Positions 1-6,588 of a stretch of 6,642 bases of DNA are shown in pieces (the stretch's first letter is position 1; each line of letters starts with the position of its first letter). A model generated the notes under the pieces. The model did not search any database, was not told the origin of the DNA, and saw nothing but the letters and a program-made list of their open reading frames with translations. The stretch spans positions 1 to 6,642 of the forward strand of contig CAJWAY010000064.1 of NCBI GenBank assembly GCA_913020685.1. Direction: 5' to 3'. Source of the stretch: an uncultured Flavobacteriaceae bacterium. Lineage in GTDB: Bacteria; Bacteroidota; Bacteroidia; Flavobacteriales; Flavobacteriaceae. The translations under genes were made by a program, and so were the position numbers.

Positions 1-670
1 AAACCAAAAAATCGTCCTCCATTACAATATCATAGGGTTTGAGGTCAAGGCTAACTTTACCTGATTCGATATCTGTCTCGATAATAATTGTCTCATCCAA
101 TAGATTTTCATTTGGTACTCCTTGTTTAAGACTGTAAAAATTGAGTCGGAAACGAACGCTGCCATATGTATTTTTGGCAATGGATAAATTGAAAGCCTCA
201 ATAAAAGTGGGACTTTTTCTGATCCTACAGATAAAACCGATTTCATTTCCCAAGTCATTTGAGGTAAAACCACCAACCAAAGTTTTAGATTCGGTTTTAT
301 TTCCTAAAATCTTACGCTTGTATTTTTTATTTTTTTTTCTAACTACAGTAACCCCTTCCAGTAAAAGGACTTCCTCTTTCAATAAAATGATATTTTCTGC
401 CTTTTCTTGTGCCAAATAATCTTGAACTACAAAATCTTTTTTACCAAAACCAATCATCGAAAAGCGCAAAGTATCCAAAAGGTGTTCTGGATTTAGTTCC
501 AATAAAAAGTCCCCGTATTCATTGGATACTGTGCCCAAATTTTTATTTAAAACACCAATATTGACAAAGGGTAAAGGTTGGCGGTTTTCAGCGTCCAATA
601 TCTTACCAGTTATGAATTGAGCATGCAGGTTGTAGGTAATTAAAAGAAAAAATAGGATGGGGCCTTTCAT
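1..670 (-). CDS. Exported protein with carboxypeptidase-like regulatory domain, 3' end beyond the window
   Basis: The reading frame is open from an ATG at 670 to the window edge: 223 codons with no stop, so the C-terminus is missing. Residues 1-17 form a signal peptide (short Lys-containing start, then hydrophobic PILFFLLITY), with likely cleavage after Ala17 (LHA/QF), typical of Bacteroidota exported proteins. Residues about 19-100 fit the CarboxypepD_reg-like beta-sandwich domain: TGKILDAENRQPLPFVNIGV, then GTVSNEYGDFLLEL, then LRFSMIGF. A Lys/Arg-rich stretch (111-120) follows, then a second region (about 130-223) with KNTYGSVRFRLNFYS and EDDFLV, which I remember from flavobacterial proteins of this type. 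The start lies 4 bases after the murA stop, implying cotranscription and probably coupled translation. A periplasmic or outer-membrane location is inferred. The molecular role is unknown. This frame is favoured over the overlapping ones because of the signal peptide and domain match. Confidence 0.88.
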   Translation of the reverse strand, partial: MKGPILFFLLITYNLHAQFITGKILDAENRQPLPFVNIGVLNKNLGTVSNEYGDFLLELNPEHLLDTLRFSMIGFGKKDFVVQDYLAQEKAENIILLKEEVLLLEGVTVVRKKNKKYKRKILGNKTESKTLVGGFTSNDLGNEIGFICRIRKSPTFIEAFNLSIAKNTYGSVRFRLNFYSLKQGVPNENLLDETIIIETDIESGKVSLDLKPYDIVMEDDFLV

Positions 671-674
671 GGAT

Positions 675-1988
675 TTAAGTTTGTAATCGATTGATCTTTG
701 CACCTATAGCTTTTAAACGATCATCGATATTTTCATAACCGCGATCGATCTGCTCGATATTGTGAATTGTACTGGTACCTTTTGCAGATAGCGCAGCTAT
801 CAATAGAGAAATACCGGCTCTGATATCGGGAGACGTCATTACGGTAGCTTTTAGTTGGGATCTAAAGTCGTGGCCAATCACAGTAGCACGGTGTGGGTCA
901 CACAAAATTATTTTGGCGCCCATGTCAATTAGTTTATCTACAAAAAATAGTCGACTTTCGAACATTTTTTGATGAATCAATACACTTCCACGAGCTTGAG
1001 TAGCTACGACCAGAACAATACTAAGTAGATCAGGAGTGAAGCCAGGCCATGGAGCGTCAGCAACGGTTAGTATCGAACCGTCTATATAACTTTCAATCTC
1101 ATACCCATCCTCGTGAGATGGAATAAAAATATTATCTCCTCTTCTTTCAAGTTGAATACCAAGTTTTGAAAACACATTAGGAATTTGACCCAAATCATCC
1201 CAACTTACATTTTGTATGGTAATCATACTTTTGGTCATTGCTGCCAATCCAATCCAACTACCTATTTCGACCATGTCTGGCAGTATCCTGTGTTCTGTTC
1301 CAGATAAATTGGTAACCCCTTCAATGGTAAGAAGATTAGAGCCTATACCGGAGATTTTGGCTCCCATTCTATTCAACATTTTACATAGCTGTTGCAAATA
1401 GGGTTCACAAGCAGCATTGTATATGGTGGTTGTTCCTCGAGCTAAGACGGCAGCCATTACAACATTAGCAGTCCCTGTTACTGAAGCCTCCTCTAATAAA
1501 ATATCTCGTCCATGAAGTTGATCTGCAGTTACTGTGTAAAAATAATCTTCTCTATTGAAGATAAAATTAGCGCCCAGTAGCTTCATTGCTTCGAAATGAG
1601 TATCTAACCTTCTTCTCCCAATCTTGTCTCCTCCAGGTCGAGGTATTGATCCCTTTCCAAATTTTGATAACATTGGACCTACAAGCATCACCGATCCTCT
1701 TAACTGTTTTGCATAGGTTTTGTATTGTTGACTTTCCAGAAAATTAAGATTTACATTATCGGCTGTAAAGGCATACTTTCCTTTTTCAAGTTGGGCTACT
1801 TTGACTCCCATTTTTTGAAGCAATTCAATAAGTTTATTGATGTCAATAATATTAGGAATATTGGAAATAGTAACAGTTTCTTCAGTTAGCAAAACTGCAC
1901 ACAAAATTTGCAATGCTTCATTTTTTGCACCTTGTGGAGTGATCTTACCTTTTAGACGATGACCTCCTTCAATCTGAAAACTACCCAT
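675..1988 (-). CDS. murA: UDP-N-acetylglucosamine 1-carboxyvinyltransferase (MurA), Asp-type active site
   Basis: MurA transfers enolpyruvate from phosphoenolpyruvate to UDP-N-acetylglucosamine in the cytoplasm, the first committed step of peptidoglycan synthesis. At 437 residues it is slightly longer than the E. coli enzyme (419). Conserved residues are visible: Lys22 and Asn23 in QGAKNEALQ, the mobile loop RPGGDKIGRRRLDTH (117-131), Asp320 in PGFTPDLL (E. coli Asp305), Arg390 in SPDIRAG (E. coli Arg371) and Arg416 in IDRGYEN (E. coli Arg397). The loop position that is Cys115 in E. coli is Asp121 here, as in other Bacteroidota, mycobacteria and chlamydiae; this is known to prevent covalent attack by fosfomycin. 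The ATG at 1988 begins MGSFQIEGG, the expected N-terminus, and no Shine-Dalgarno precedes it. It follows the DUF4290 gene by 12 bases and precedes an exported-protein gene by 4, so it is probably mid-operon. Confidence 0.97.
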   Translation of the reverse strand: MGSFQIEGGHRLKGKITPQGAKNEALQILCAVLLTEETVTISNIPNIIDINKLIELLQKMGVKVAQLEKGKYAFTADNVNLNFLESQQYKTYAKQLRGSVMLVGPMLSKFGKGSIPRPGGDKIGRRRLDTHFEAMKLLGANFIFNREDYFYTVTADQLHGRDILLEEASVTGTANVVMAAVLARGTTTIYNAACEPYLQQLCKMLNRMGAKISGIGSNLLTIEGVTNLSGTEHRILPDMVEIGSWIGLAAMTKSMITIQNVSWDDLGQIPNVFSKLGIQLERRGDNIFIPSHEDGYEIESYIDGSILTVADAPWPGFTPDLLSIVLVVATQARGSVLIHQKMFESRLFFVDKLIDMGAKIILCDPHRATVIGHDFRSQLKATVMTSPDIRAGISLLIAALSAKGTSTIHNIEQIDRGYENIDDRLKAIGAKINRLQT

Positions 1989-2000
1989 GGAAGCTAAAAA

Positions 2001-2645
2001 TTAATATCTTTTACGACCGTTGTTTCTTTTGTTCCTTTGTTTATGATTATTTTTAGAACCATTGCCATTTTTCGATCTAATTTTAAGAAACTCGGAAGCA
2101 TCAGTTAATGGTAGATCCTCTTCTTTAACCTCTAGTTTATTATCGGACAATTCAACTAAGTGATTAAGAATAACTTCATCTTGAACCGTATCCTTATTCC
2201 AATTTAAAAAACACTTTTTCATGTGATTGGCAATATTATAAACAAGGGCATTTTTAAGATCTCCATCTTCCCAGTTCACCGCAACGTTGATCATACTTTT
2301 TATGTTATTACCATAAAATCGATATTTTGGATTTCTTTGTGGGTAAGTTAGGCGATCGGGTTTCTGTTCCAAAACCTCTTTTTGAGGTTTTTCATAAGGA
2401 CTATCAACATCCAACTCAAAGTTTGACATTATAAAGAGTTGATCCCAAAGTTTGTGCTGAAAATCAGGAACATCCCGCAGATGAGGGTTCATATTGCCCA
2501 TAATACCAATGACAGCTTTAGCCATTTTATTACGTTCTTCACGGTTTTGGGTTTCCATGATTTGATTAATCATCAATTGCACGTGTCTGCCATACTCAGG
2601 TATGACCAATTGTGTTCTTTTCGTGTTGTATTGTAAAGTTTCCAT
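2001..2645 (-). CDS. DUF4290 domain-containing protein
   Basis: This 214-residue soluble protein belongs to DUF4290, a Bacteroidota family of unknown function. Recognisable parts are LQYNTKRTQLVIPEYGR (4-20), the helical stretch ending MGNMNPHLRD (49-58), KLWDQLFIMSNFELDVDSPY (65-84) and YGNNIKSMINVAVNWEDGDLK (111-131, given in parts: YGNNIKSMI, then NWEDGD). The last 25 residues are almost only Lys, Arg, Asn, Gly, Ser, Gln and His, ending GRKRY: a disordered basic tail that could contact nucleic acid or acidic surfaces (inference). There is no signal peptide or membrane segment. The start is the ATG at 2645; a TTG directly upstream would add one residue, but the family begins like METLQYN. 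The gene lies 12 bases before murA, an arrangement I recall from other flavobacteria, which suggests but does not prove a cell-wall link. Confidence 0.9.
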   Translation of the reverse strand: METLQYNTKRTQLVIPEYGRHVQLMINQIMETQNREERNKMAKAVIGIMGNMNPHLRDVPDFQHKLWDQLFIMSNFELDVDSPYEKPQKEVLEQKPDRLTYPQRNPKYRFYGNNIKSMINVAVNWEDGDLKNALVYNIANHMKKCFLNWNKDTVQDEVILNHLVELSDNKLEVKEEDLPLTDASEFLKIRSKNGNGSKNNHKQRNKRNNGRKRY

Positions 2646-2729
2646 CAAGGGAAAAATTTGTCTTAAGCGAAGTTGTATAGTCGCAATTTACTAAAATCTA
2701 TATAATCAGCTGTTTAATTCCATAATTAA
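2646..2729. other. Intergenic gap between the DUF493 and DUF4290 genes
   Basis: These 84 AT-rich bases separate two leftward genes. I find no hairpin with a T-run that would act as a terminator. The nearest promoter-like element reading left is a one-mismatch -7 box (TAGATTTT, complement of 2693-2700) with no TTG at the right distance upstream. The DUF493 gene may therefore be cotranscribed with DUF4290 and murA, or there may be a weak promoter here; the sequence does not decide. Confidence 0.4.
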
Positions 2730-3020
2730 TTACAAAATGATAACCCCTTGAAATTCCGACGCTTTTTTATAAATAGTAATCACTTCTAGAGGGGATTTCA
2801 TTTCAATAGTTATGGTAAGGCTTTGAAACTTATTTTTAGAGGAATTGACCAAGGAAACGCCCTCAGTGGGATTGTTAAACAAATCCTTTATTTTATTGAT
2901 CTGTTGGCTGTTCGAATTAGTAATGAATTTGAACATGTAGAGACCTGGCCAATTTTGCGATTTCTCTAATTTTTCTCGAAATCGTTCGTAAAAATCGTCA
3001 GTTTTTTCCTTTGAATTCAT
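2730..3020 (-). CDS. DUF493 family protein (YbeD-like)
   Basis: A 96-residue soluble protein of the DUF493 family, small ACT-like/ferredoxin-fold proteins related to E. coli YbeD, whose role is not settled. The flavobacterial form is recognisable: an acidic/basic N-terminal helix with DFYERFREKLE (9-19), then WPGLYMFKFI (24-33) forming the first strand, a helix from about 38 to 49 (QINKIKDLF), the strand KFQSLTITIEM (64-74), a helix (SPLEVITIYKKA) and the final strand QGVIIL (91-96). It has no signal peptide or membrane segment. I choose the ATG at 3020; a TTG directly before it (3023) would add one residue but is a less usual start. It is the first leftward gene after the divergent spacer, with a good -7 box 19 bases upstream of the ATG. 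Regulatory functions have been suggested for the fold; none can be read from this sequence. Confidence 0.88.
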   Translation of the reverse strand: MNSKEKTDDFYERFREKLEKSQNWPGLYMFKFITNSNSQQINKIKDLFNNPTEGVSLVNSSKNKFQSLTITIEMKSPLEVITIYKKASEFQGVIIL

Positions 3021-3039
3021 CAAGGAACATTATTTTGCA

Positions 3040-3047
3040 CAAATATA
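3040..3047 (-). promoter_or_regulatory. Predicted -7 box for the leftward DUF493 gene
   Basis: The complement of 3040-3047 reads TATATTTG, an exact match to the Bacteroidota -7 element TAnnTTTG. It ends 19 bases before the ATG at 3020. The -33 element is poor: the best candidate is TTC (complement of 3069-3071) at a 21-base spacing, where TTG is expected. The call rests on the exact -7 match and its position. Confidence 0.45.
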
Positions 3048-3067
3048 ATTGATATCTCCGTTATATT
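3042..3067. repeat. Inverted repeat in the divergent promoter spacer
   Basis: AATATAA at 3042-3048 is the exact reverse complement of TTATATT at 3061-3067, with a 12-base gap. The left arm overlaps the -7 box of the leftward DUF493 gene. The right arm overlaps TATATTAG (3062-3069), a one-mismatch -7 box reading right towards the ATPase/recQ genes, 8 bases before their ATG. The repeat may simply be two back-to-back promoter boxes, or it may be an operator for a dimeric regulator. In DNA this AT-rich, 7-base arms can also arise by chance. Confidence 0.35.
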
Positions 3068-3077
3068 AGAATCACTT

Positions 3078-3647
3078 ATGCATCTATTTAAAAATAAAAA
3101 AATTGTGATTAGCGGGGGGCCGGGAAGTGGAAAAACTACCTTGGTCAATTTGTTACGAATCAAAGGGTATGAATGTATTGATGAATTTTCGAGAACACTT
3201 ATTAAAAGGGCTCAAAAAAAGGGAGATAATAATTTTTTTAAATCACAACCTCTAGATTTTAGTAAGGAAGTTTGGAACGGCAGAAAAGAACAGTATAAAA
3301 ATTCAAAATCAAGCTCTAACAAAACACAAAAACCATACGTCTTTTTTGATAGAGGATTACATGATGTATTGGCTTACATGGATTACCTAGGAGTTAGTTA
3401 TGATTCATGTAAATTTGACCCTTCTGGTTTTACTTATGATTTTGCCATGCTACTCCCTCCTAGGAAGTCAATTTATATCAAAGATAACGAAAGAAAAGAG
3501 GGATTTCAGGAAGCTCAAAAAATATATTTTTACATCAAAAAGACCTATCAAAAATATAACATTCCCATCGTTGAAGTTCCCTTTCAAAGCCCAGAAGTAA
3601 GAATTTCGACCTTACTCGAGTATTTGTATCATGCAGAAAAAGCTTGA
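3078..3647 (+). CDS. P-loop ATPase of the AAA_28 (NadR-like) type
   Basis: A 189-residue cytoplasmic NTP-binding protein. The Walker A motif is GGPGSGKTT (13-21, Lys19 and Thr20) straight after the first strand KKIVISG. CIDEFSRTLIKRA (33-45) carries the acidic/Arg motif placed after the P-loop in AAA_28 proteins. YVFFDRGLHDVLAYMDYLG (87-105) is the Walker B-like strand with Asp91 and Arg92. ERKEGFQEAQKIY (138-150) and YNIPIVEVP (160-168) match the C-terminal family pattern, where an arginine-rich helix is followed by the last strand. The family resembles nucleoside and nicotinamide riboside kinases, so a small-molecule kinase is possible; the substrate is unknown. The ATG at 3078 puts the P-loop at the normal distance. 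The 3' end overlaps recQ by 17 bases in another frame, so the two are almost certainly cotranscribed. I recall the same neighbour order in other flavobacteria. Confidence 0.85.
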   Translation: MHLFKNKKIVISGGPGSGKTTLVNLLRIKGYECIDEFSRTLIKRAQKKGDNNFFKSQPLDFSKEVWNGRKEQYKNSKSSSNKTQKPYVFFDRGLHDVLAYMDYLGVSYDSCKFDPSGFTYDFAMLLPPRKSIYIKDNERKEGFQEAQKIYFYIKKTYQKYNIPIVEVPFQSPEVRISTLLEYLYHAEKA

Positions 3648-5340
3648 CTATTTAGAGCGATACTGGAAAAAAAATACCTTTAGACCTTTACAAGAAGAAG
3701 TGATTGATCATTATCTTCAAGGTAAAGACAGTATCGTTTTGTTGCCCACCGGGGGAGGAAAGTCAGTTTGTTATCAATTGCCTTCATTACTGAACCATGG
3801 ACAAACCATAGTGATCTCCCCACTGGTATCACTAATGCAAGATCAGGTAAATCAACTCAACCAACGTGGAATTAAATCAATGTTTTTTGACAGTATTGGA
3901 GGTAAAAATGATCTTTATCGTCAATTAGAAAATGCCCGTAACGGCAATTTCAAAATAATTTATTTTTCTCCAGAAAGACTCACCAGTTCTGAATTCCTTA
4001 ACCAAATAGAAAAATTGCCAATAAAGGGCATAGCAGTCGATGAAGCTCATTGCATATCAGAATGGGGACATGATTTCAGACCTGCCTTTAGACTTATAAA
4101 AAAATTAAGGCCTATGTTTCCCCAGACCCCCATTATGGCTTTAACGGCAACAGCAACTCCAAAAGTGTTAAAAGATATAAGAGCTTCATTGGGTTTGATC
4201 CAACCAAAAATCTTTAGTACTTCTTTTGAAAGAAAAAATATTTACTATGATGTAGTACATGCTGAAGACAAAATGGCTACACTAAAAAGGTTATTGATCA
4301 ACTCTCCAAACGAAAAAGTTATTATCTATTGTCGATCAAGATTTAAAACTGAGCATATCGCTAAAGAACTCCAAAGCTGGGGACTGAAAGCGGGTTTTTA
4401 TCACGGTGGAGTGGAAGCCAGACAAAAAAAACAAATTCTTAATAATTGGAAAAATAATATTTATCACATTATGGTAGCAACTAATGCCTTTGGAATGGGA
4501 ATTAACAAAAGCAACGTAAGAAAAGTAGTTCACATGATCATTCCGGAAAGTATGGAGTCATATTATCAAGAAACAGGGAGAGCAGGAAGAGATGGTCGTC
4601 CTTCAAAAGCTATTCTTTTGGTTCACCCTTCGGATAAAAACCGATTAGAAAATCAATTTTTAAGTCATCTTCCTGACTCAAAATATGTGAAAAAAATTTA
4701 TAAAAAGCTTTGTAACTACCTTGGAATCGCCTACAGTGAAGGGAAGGGAGGGGATTACAAACTCAACTTTAAAAATTTTTGTGATATTTATAATTTTAAT
4801 CCCAAAAAAGTACAGCATTGTTTTGGAATACTTGAGAGAGAGGGTGTTTTGGAATTGCAATACATCCATGAGACACGTACACATTTAAAAATCAAATGCA
4901 TTCCAGCAGAAGCAATTGAGAGAGCAAAACAAGGAGACGATGCTGCCAGAATACTTCAATTTTTGATGCGTAATTACGAAGAAATATTCAGTAAAGAGAG
5001 TCAAATTAATCTAGGAAAAATTCGACACCACCTGGGCTTGGATTTTGATGAAATTAAAAAACAACTGGGCTTGATGGAAAAAGAAAATATTATTGATCAT
5101 AAACAGTCAAGTACCGACACCAAACTCTACTGGAAACTTCCAAGAGAGGATGATTACACCCTTAATCCTCTTCTCAAAAGAACCAAAGCACAAAATAAAT
5201 TAAAAGCATATAAGATTAAATTTATGCTTGACTATGCCTTTGAAGAATTTAAATGTAAGCGTAATAAGATTCTTTTATATTTTGGAGAAAAGAAGACAAA
5301 TCCTTGTCTACAATGTTCTGCAAAAAGCTGCAAAAAATAA
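3631..5340 (+). CDS. recQ: ATP-dependent DNA helicase RecQ, C-terminal zinc-motif form
   Basis: RecQ is a 3'-5' superfamily 2 helicase acting in recombination and stalled-fork repair. All motor motifs are present: motif 0 FRPLQEEVI (17-25), motif I LLPTGGGKS (37-45, Lys44), Ia VISPLVSLMQDQ (61-72), motif II DEAH (137-140) followed by the RecQ aromatic-rich loop CISEWGHDFRP (141-151), III ALTATAT (170-176), IV VIIYCRSR (230-237), V VATNAFGMGIN (282-292) and VI QETGRAGRDGR (313-323). After the motor come two winged-helix-like segments (about 375-410 and 440-490). The zinc cysteines lie at the extreme C-terminus: Cys542, 559, 562 and 567. In E. coli RecQ the zinc module directly follows the motor. 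There is no HRDC domain; 569 residues compares with 609 in E. coli. The ATG at 3631 lies inside the upstream ATPase gene. It is intact. Confidence 0.96.
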   Translation: MQKKLDYLERYWKKNTFRPLQEEVIDHYLQGKDSIVLLPTGGGKSVCYQLPSLLNHGQTIVISPLVSLMQDQVNQLNQRGIKSMFFDSIGGKNDLYRQLENARNGNFKIIYFSPERLTSSEFLNQIEKLPIKGIAVDEAHCISEWGHDFRPAFRLIKKLRPMFPQTPIMALTATATPKVLKDIRASLGLIQPKIFSTSFERKNIYYDVVHAEDKMATLKRLLINSPNEKVIIYCRSRFKTEHIAKELQSWGLKAGFYHGGVEARQKKQILNNWKNNIYHIMVATNAFGMGINKSNVRKVVHMIIPESMESYYQETGRAGRDGRPSKAILLVHPSDKNRLENQFLSHLPDSKYVKKIYKKLCNYLGIAYSEGKGGDYKLNFKNFCDIYNFNPKKVQHCFGILEREGVLELQYIHETRTHLKIKCIPAEAIERAKQGDDAARILQFLMRNYEEIFSKESQINLGKIRHHLGLDFDEIKKQLGLMEKENIIDHKQSSTDTKLYWKLPREDDYTLNPLLKRTKAQNKLKAYKIKFMLDYAFEEFKCKRNKILLYFGEKKTNPCLQCSAKSCKK

Positions 5341-5515
5341 TAATATATTTATAAAGGTGAGATTTAAAATCAAAACAAATCTAAAAAAAGATGCATAGTG
5401 AATGTCAAATCGGTATATAATTAATGATGTGAAATAAATCCATTATGATAGTTTTACATAGTATAAAGGAAAAGAAAATAGTCTGATTAAATGAAATAAA
5501 AAAGTTTTACCTCAA
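5341..5515. other. Intergenic region between recQ and fmt
   Basis: These 175 bases are very AT-rich and hold no gene: the longest ATG-started frame noted is 13 codons (from 5445). No hairpin followed by a T-run is visible, so no intrinsic terminator for recQ is called. One-mismatch -7 boxes occur at 5344-5351 (TATATTTA) and 5449-5456 (TAGTTTTA), neither with a TTG at proper spacing, so no fmt promoter can be named with confidence. The size of the gap suggests fmt has its own promoter here. Confidence 0.4.
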
Positions 5516-6460
5516 ATGAGTAAAAAAATAATTTTTTTTGGCACAACCCCATTCGCTGTATCGTGTTTAGAGAAAGTTGTTGAAGAAAAATTCAATATAG
5601 TAGCTGTTGTAACGCCACCCGATCGCCCTGCAGGTCGAGGAAGAAAAATTAAGTCCTCTGCAGTAAAACATTTTGTTGAAGCAAAAAATATCCCGGTGCT
5701 ACAACCTGCAAATCTCAAAGCTCCTGAATTTTTAAAACAATTGATTGAGCTGGAACCCGATTTGATGGTCGTGGTTGCTTTTAGAATGTTACCCAAAGAG
5801 GTTTGGTCCATTCCATCCCTAGGAACATTTAACCTTCATGCATCGCTACTTCCCGATTACAGGGGAGCTGCCCCGATCAATTGGTCTATTATAAACCAAG
5901 AAAAGCACAGTGGCGTAACCACTTTTTTTATTAATGAAGAGATTGATAGCGGAGCAATTCTATTACAGGAAAAAGTTGATATCGAAACACAAGATACAGC
6001 CGGTAGCCTACACGATAAATTGGCTAAAAAAGGAAGCAAACTGATTTGCAATACAATCAGAGGTATACTTAAGGGCTCTATTTCTCCAAAAAAACAAGAA
6101 GTGAATGGATCCGAAAAAGCGGCTCCAAAACTTAATAAAGAAAATATTTTTATCGACTGGGATCAACCTCTTGATGTAATTCAAGCAAAAATTAGGGGTT
6201 TGTCACCCTACCCTGGGGCAAAGTTTAATTGGATCGAAGACGATAAAAAGTCAATCATCAAAATCTTCAAAGCAGAAATAGTAAAGGAAAATCATCCCTT
6301 TGATCCTAAAAAAGTAATAATAAAGAATCACAAAATTCTGATCACTCATCCTAAAGGATTTTTAAATTGTATTATTTTGCAGTTTCCAAACAAAAAACAA
6401 ATGAATGCCATTGATTTGCTAAATGGTAACTCATTTTCTGATAAAGTACAAGTTTCTTGA
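5516..6460 (+). CDS. fmt: Methionyl-tRNA formyltransferase
   Basis: Fmt formylates the amino group of initiator Met-tRNA using 10-formyltetrahydrofolate, in the cytoplasm, before translation initiation. Its 314 residues match the family length. The N-terminal Rossmann-type domain (1 to about 200) starts KKIIFFGTTPFAV; PPDRPAGRGRK (34-44) is the following loop. The catalytic signature is FNLHASLLPDYRGAAPINW (105-123) with Asn106 and His108, and Asp144 lies in EEIDSG (141-146), the usual Asn/His/Asp triad. The C-terminal tRNA-binding domain (about 204-314) has the conserved KLNKENIFIDWDQP (205-218) and KIRGLSPYPGA (225-235). The ATG at 5516 is the only plausible start: the same frame has a stop at 5492-5494. 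No Shine-Dalgarno precedes it. The family usually reads GTPxFA near the start; here it is GTTPFA. The second to eighth codons contain A7 and T8 runs. The gene is intact and sits between recQ and an HU gene. Confidence 0.97.
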   Translation: MSKKIIFFGTTPFAVSCLEKVVEEKFNIVAVVTPPDRPAGRGRKIKSSAVKHFVEAKNIPVLQPANLKAPEFLKQLIELEPDLMVVVAFRMLPKEVWSIPSLGTFNLHASLLPDYRGAAPINWSIINQEKHSGVTTFFINEEIDSGAILLQEKVDIETQDTAGSLHDKLAKKGSKLICNTIRGILKGSISPKKQEVNGSEKAAPKLNKENIFIDWDQPLDVIQAKIRGLSPYPGAKFNWIEDDKKSIIKIFKAEIVKENHPFDPKKVIIKNHKILITHPKGFLNCIILQFPNKKQMNAIDLLNGNSFSDKVQVS

Positions 6461-6532
6461 GTTTAAAGCCGCCGTATTATCAACAAATATTGGTTTTTAT
6501 TAACAATAATGGGTATTTAACCTGATTTTGCT

Positions 6533-6561
6533 TTGGACTTATGGTAAAGGGTATAAATTTG
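6533..6561 (+). promoter_or_regulatory. Predicted promoter of the HU gene
   Basis: TTG at 6533-6535 (within CTTTGG) and TAAATTTG at 6554-6561 match both parts of the Bacteroidota promoter consensus (TTG and TAnnTTTG) with an 18-base gap, inside the accepted 17-23 range. It lies 27 bases before the HU start, predicting a short leader of roughly 20 bases that includes a GTGTGTGTAATAATAA stretch. This is the best promoter in the window. Upstream of it, 6461-6532 shows only a weak 5-base AT hairpin (TTATT/AATAA near 6497-6509) with no following T-run, so no fmt terminator is called. Confidence 0.6.
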
Positions 6562-6588
6562 TGTGTGTAATAATAAACCTATAAGATT

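Noticed and set aside
22..276. Minus-strand open frame of 84 codons near the left edge
   Set aside because: It overlaps the exported-protein gene in another frame. The longer frame has a signal peptide and domain match; this one has neither.
141..419. Plus-strand open frame of 92 codons
   Set aside because: It is antisense to the exported-protein gene, with no recognisable motifs and composition that follows from the opposite strand.
2667..2685. GCGA/TCGC inverted repeat between the DUF493 and DUF4290 genes
   Set aside because: Four-base arms with a 10-base loop are expected by chance.
5445..5486. 13-codon frame (MIVLHSIKEKKIV) upstream of fmt
   Set aside because: Too short, with no ribosome-binding or conservation evidence; expected by chance in this AT-rich gap.
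5512..5811. Minus-strand open frame antisense to the start of fmt
   Set aside because: It lies fully over a strongly supported fmt and resembles no protein I know.
6497..6509. AT-only hairpin TTATT/AATAA after fmt as a terminator
   Set aside because: Five A-T pairs with a 3-base loop are too weak, and no T-run follows on either strand.
6560..6576. GTGTGTGT and TAATAATAA short repeats in the HU leader
   Set aside because: Only four and about three units, too short to be called a microsatellite.
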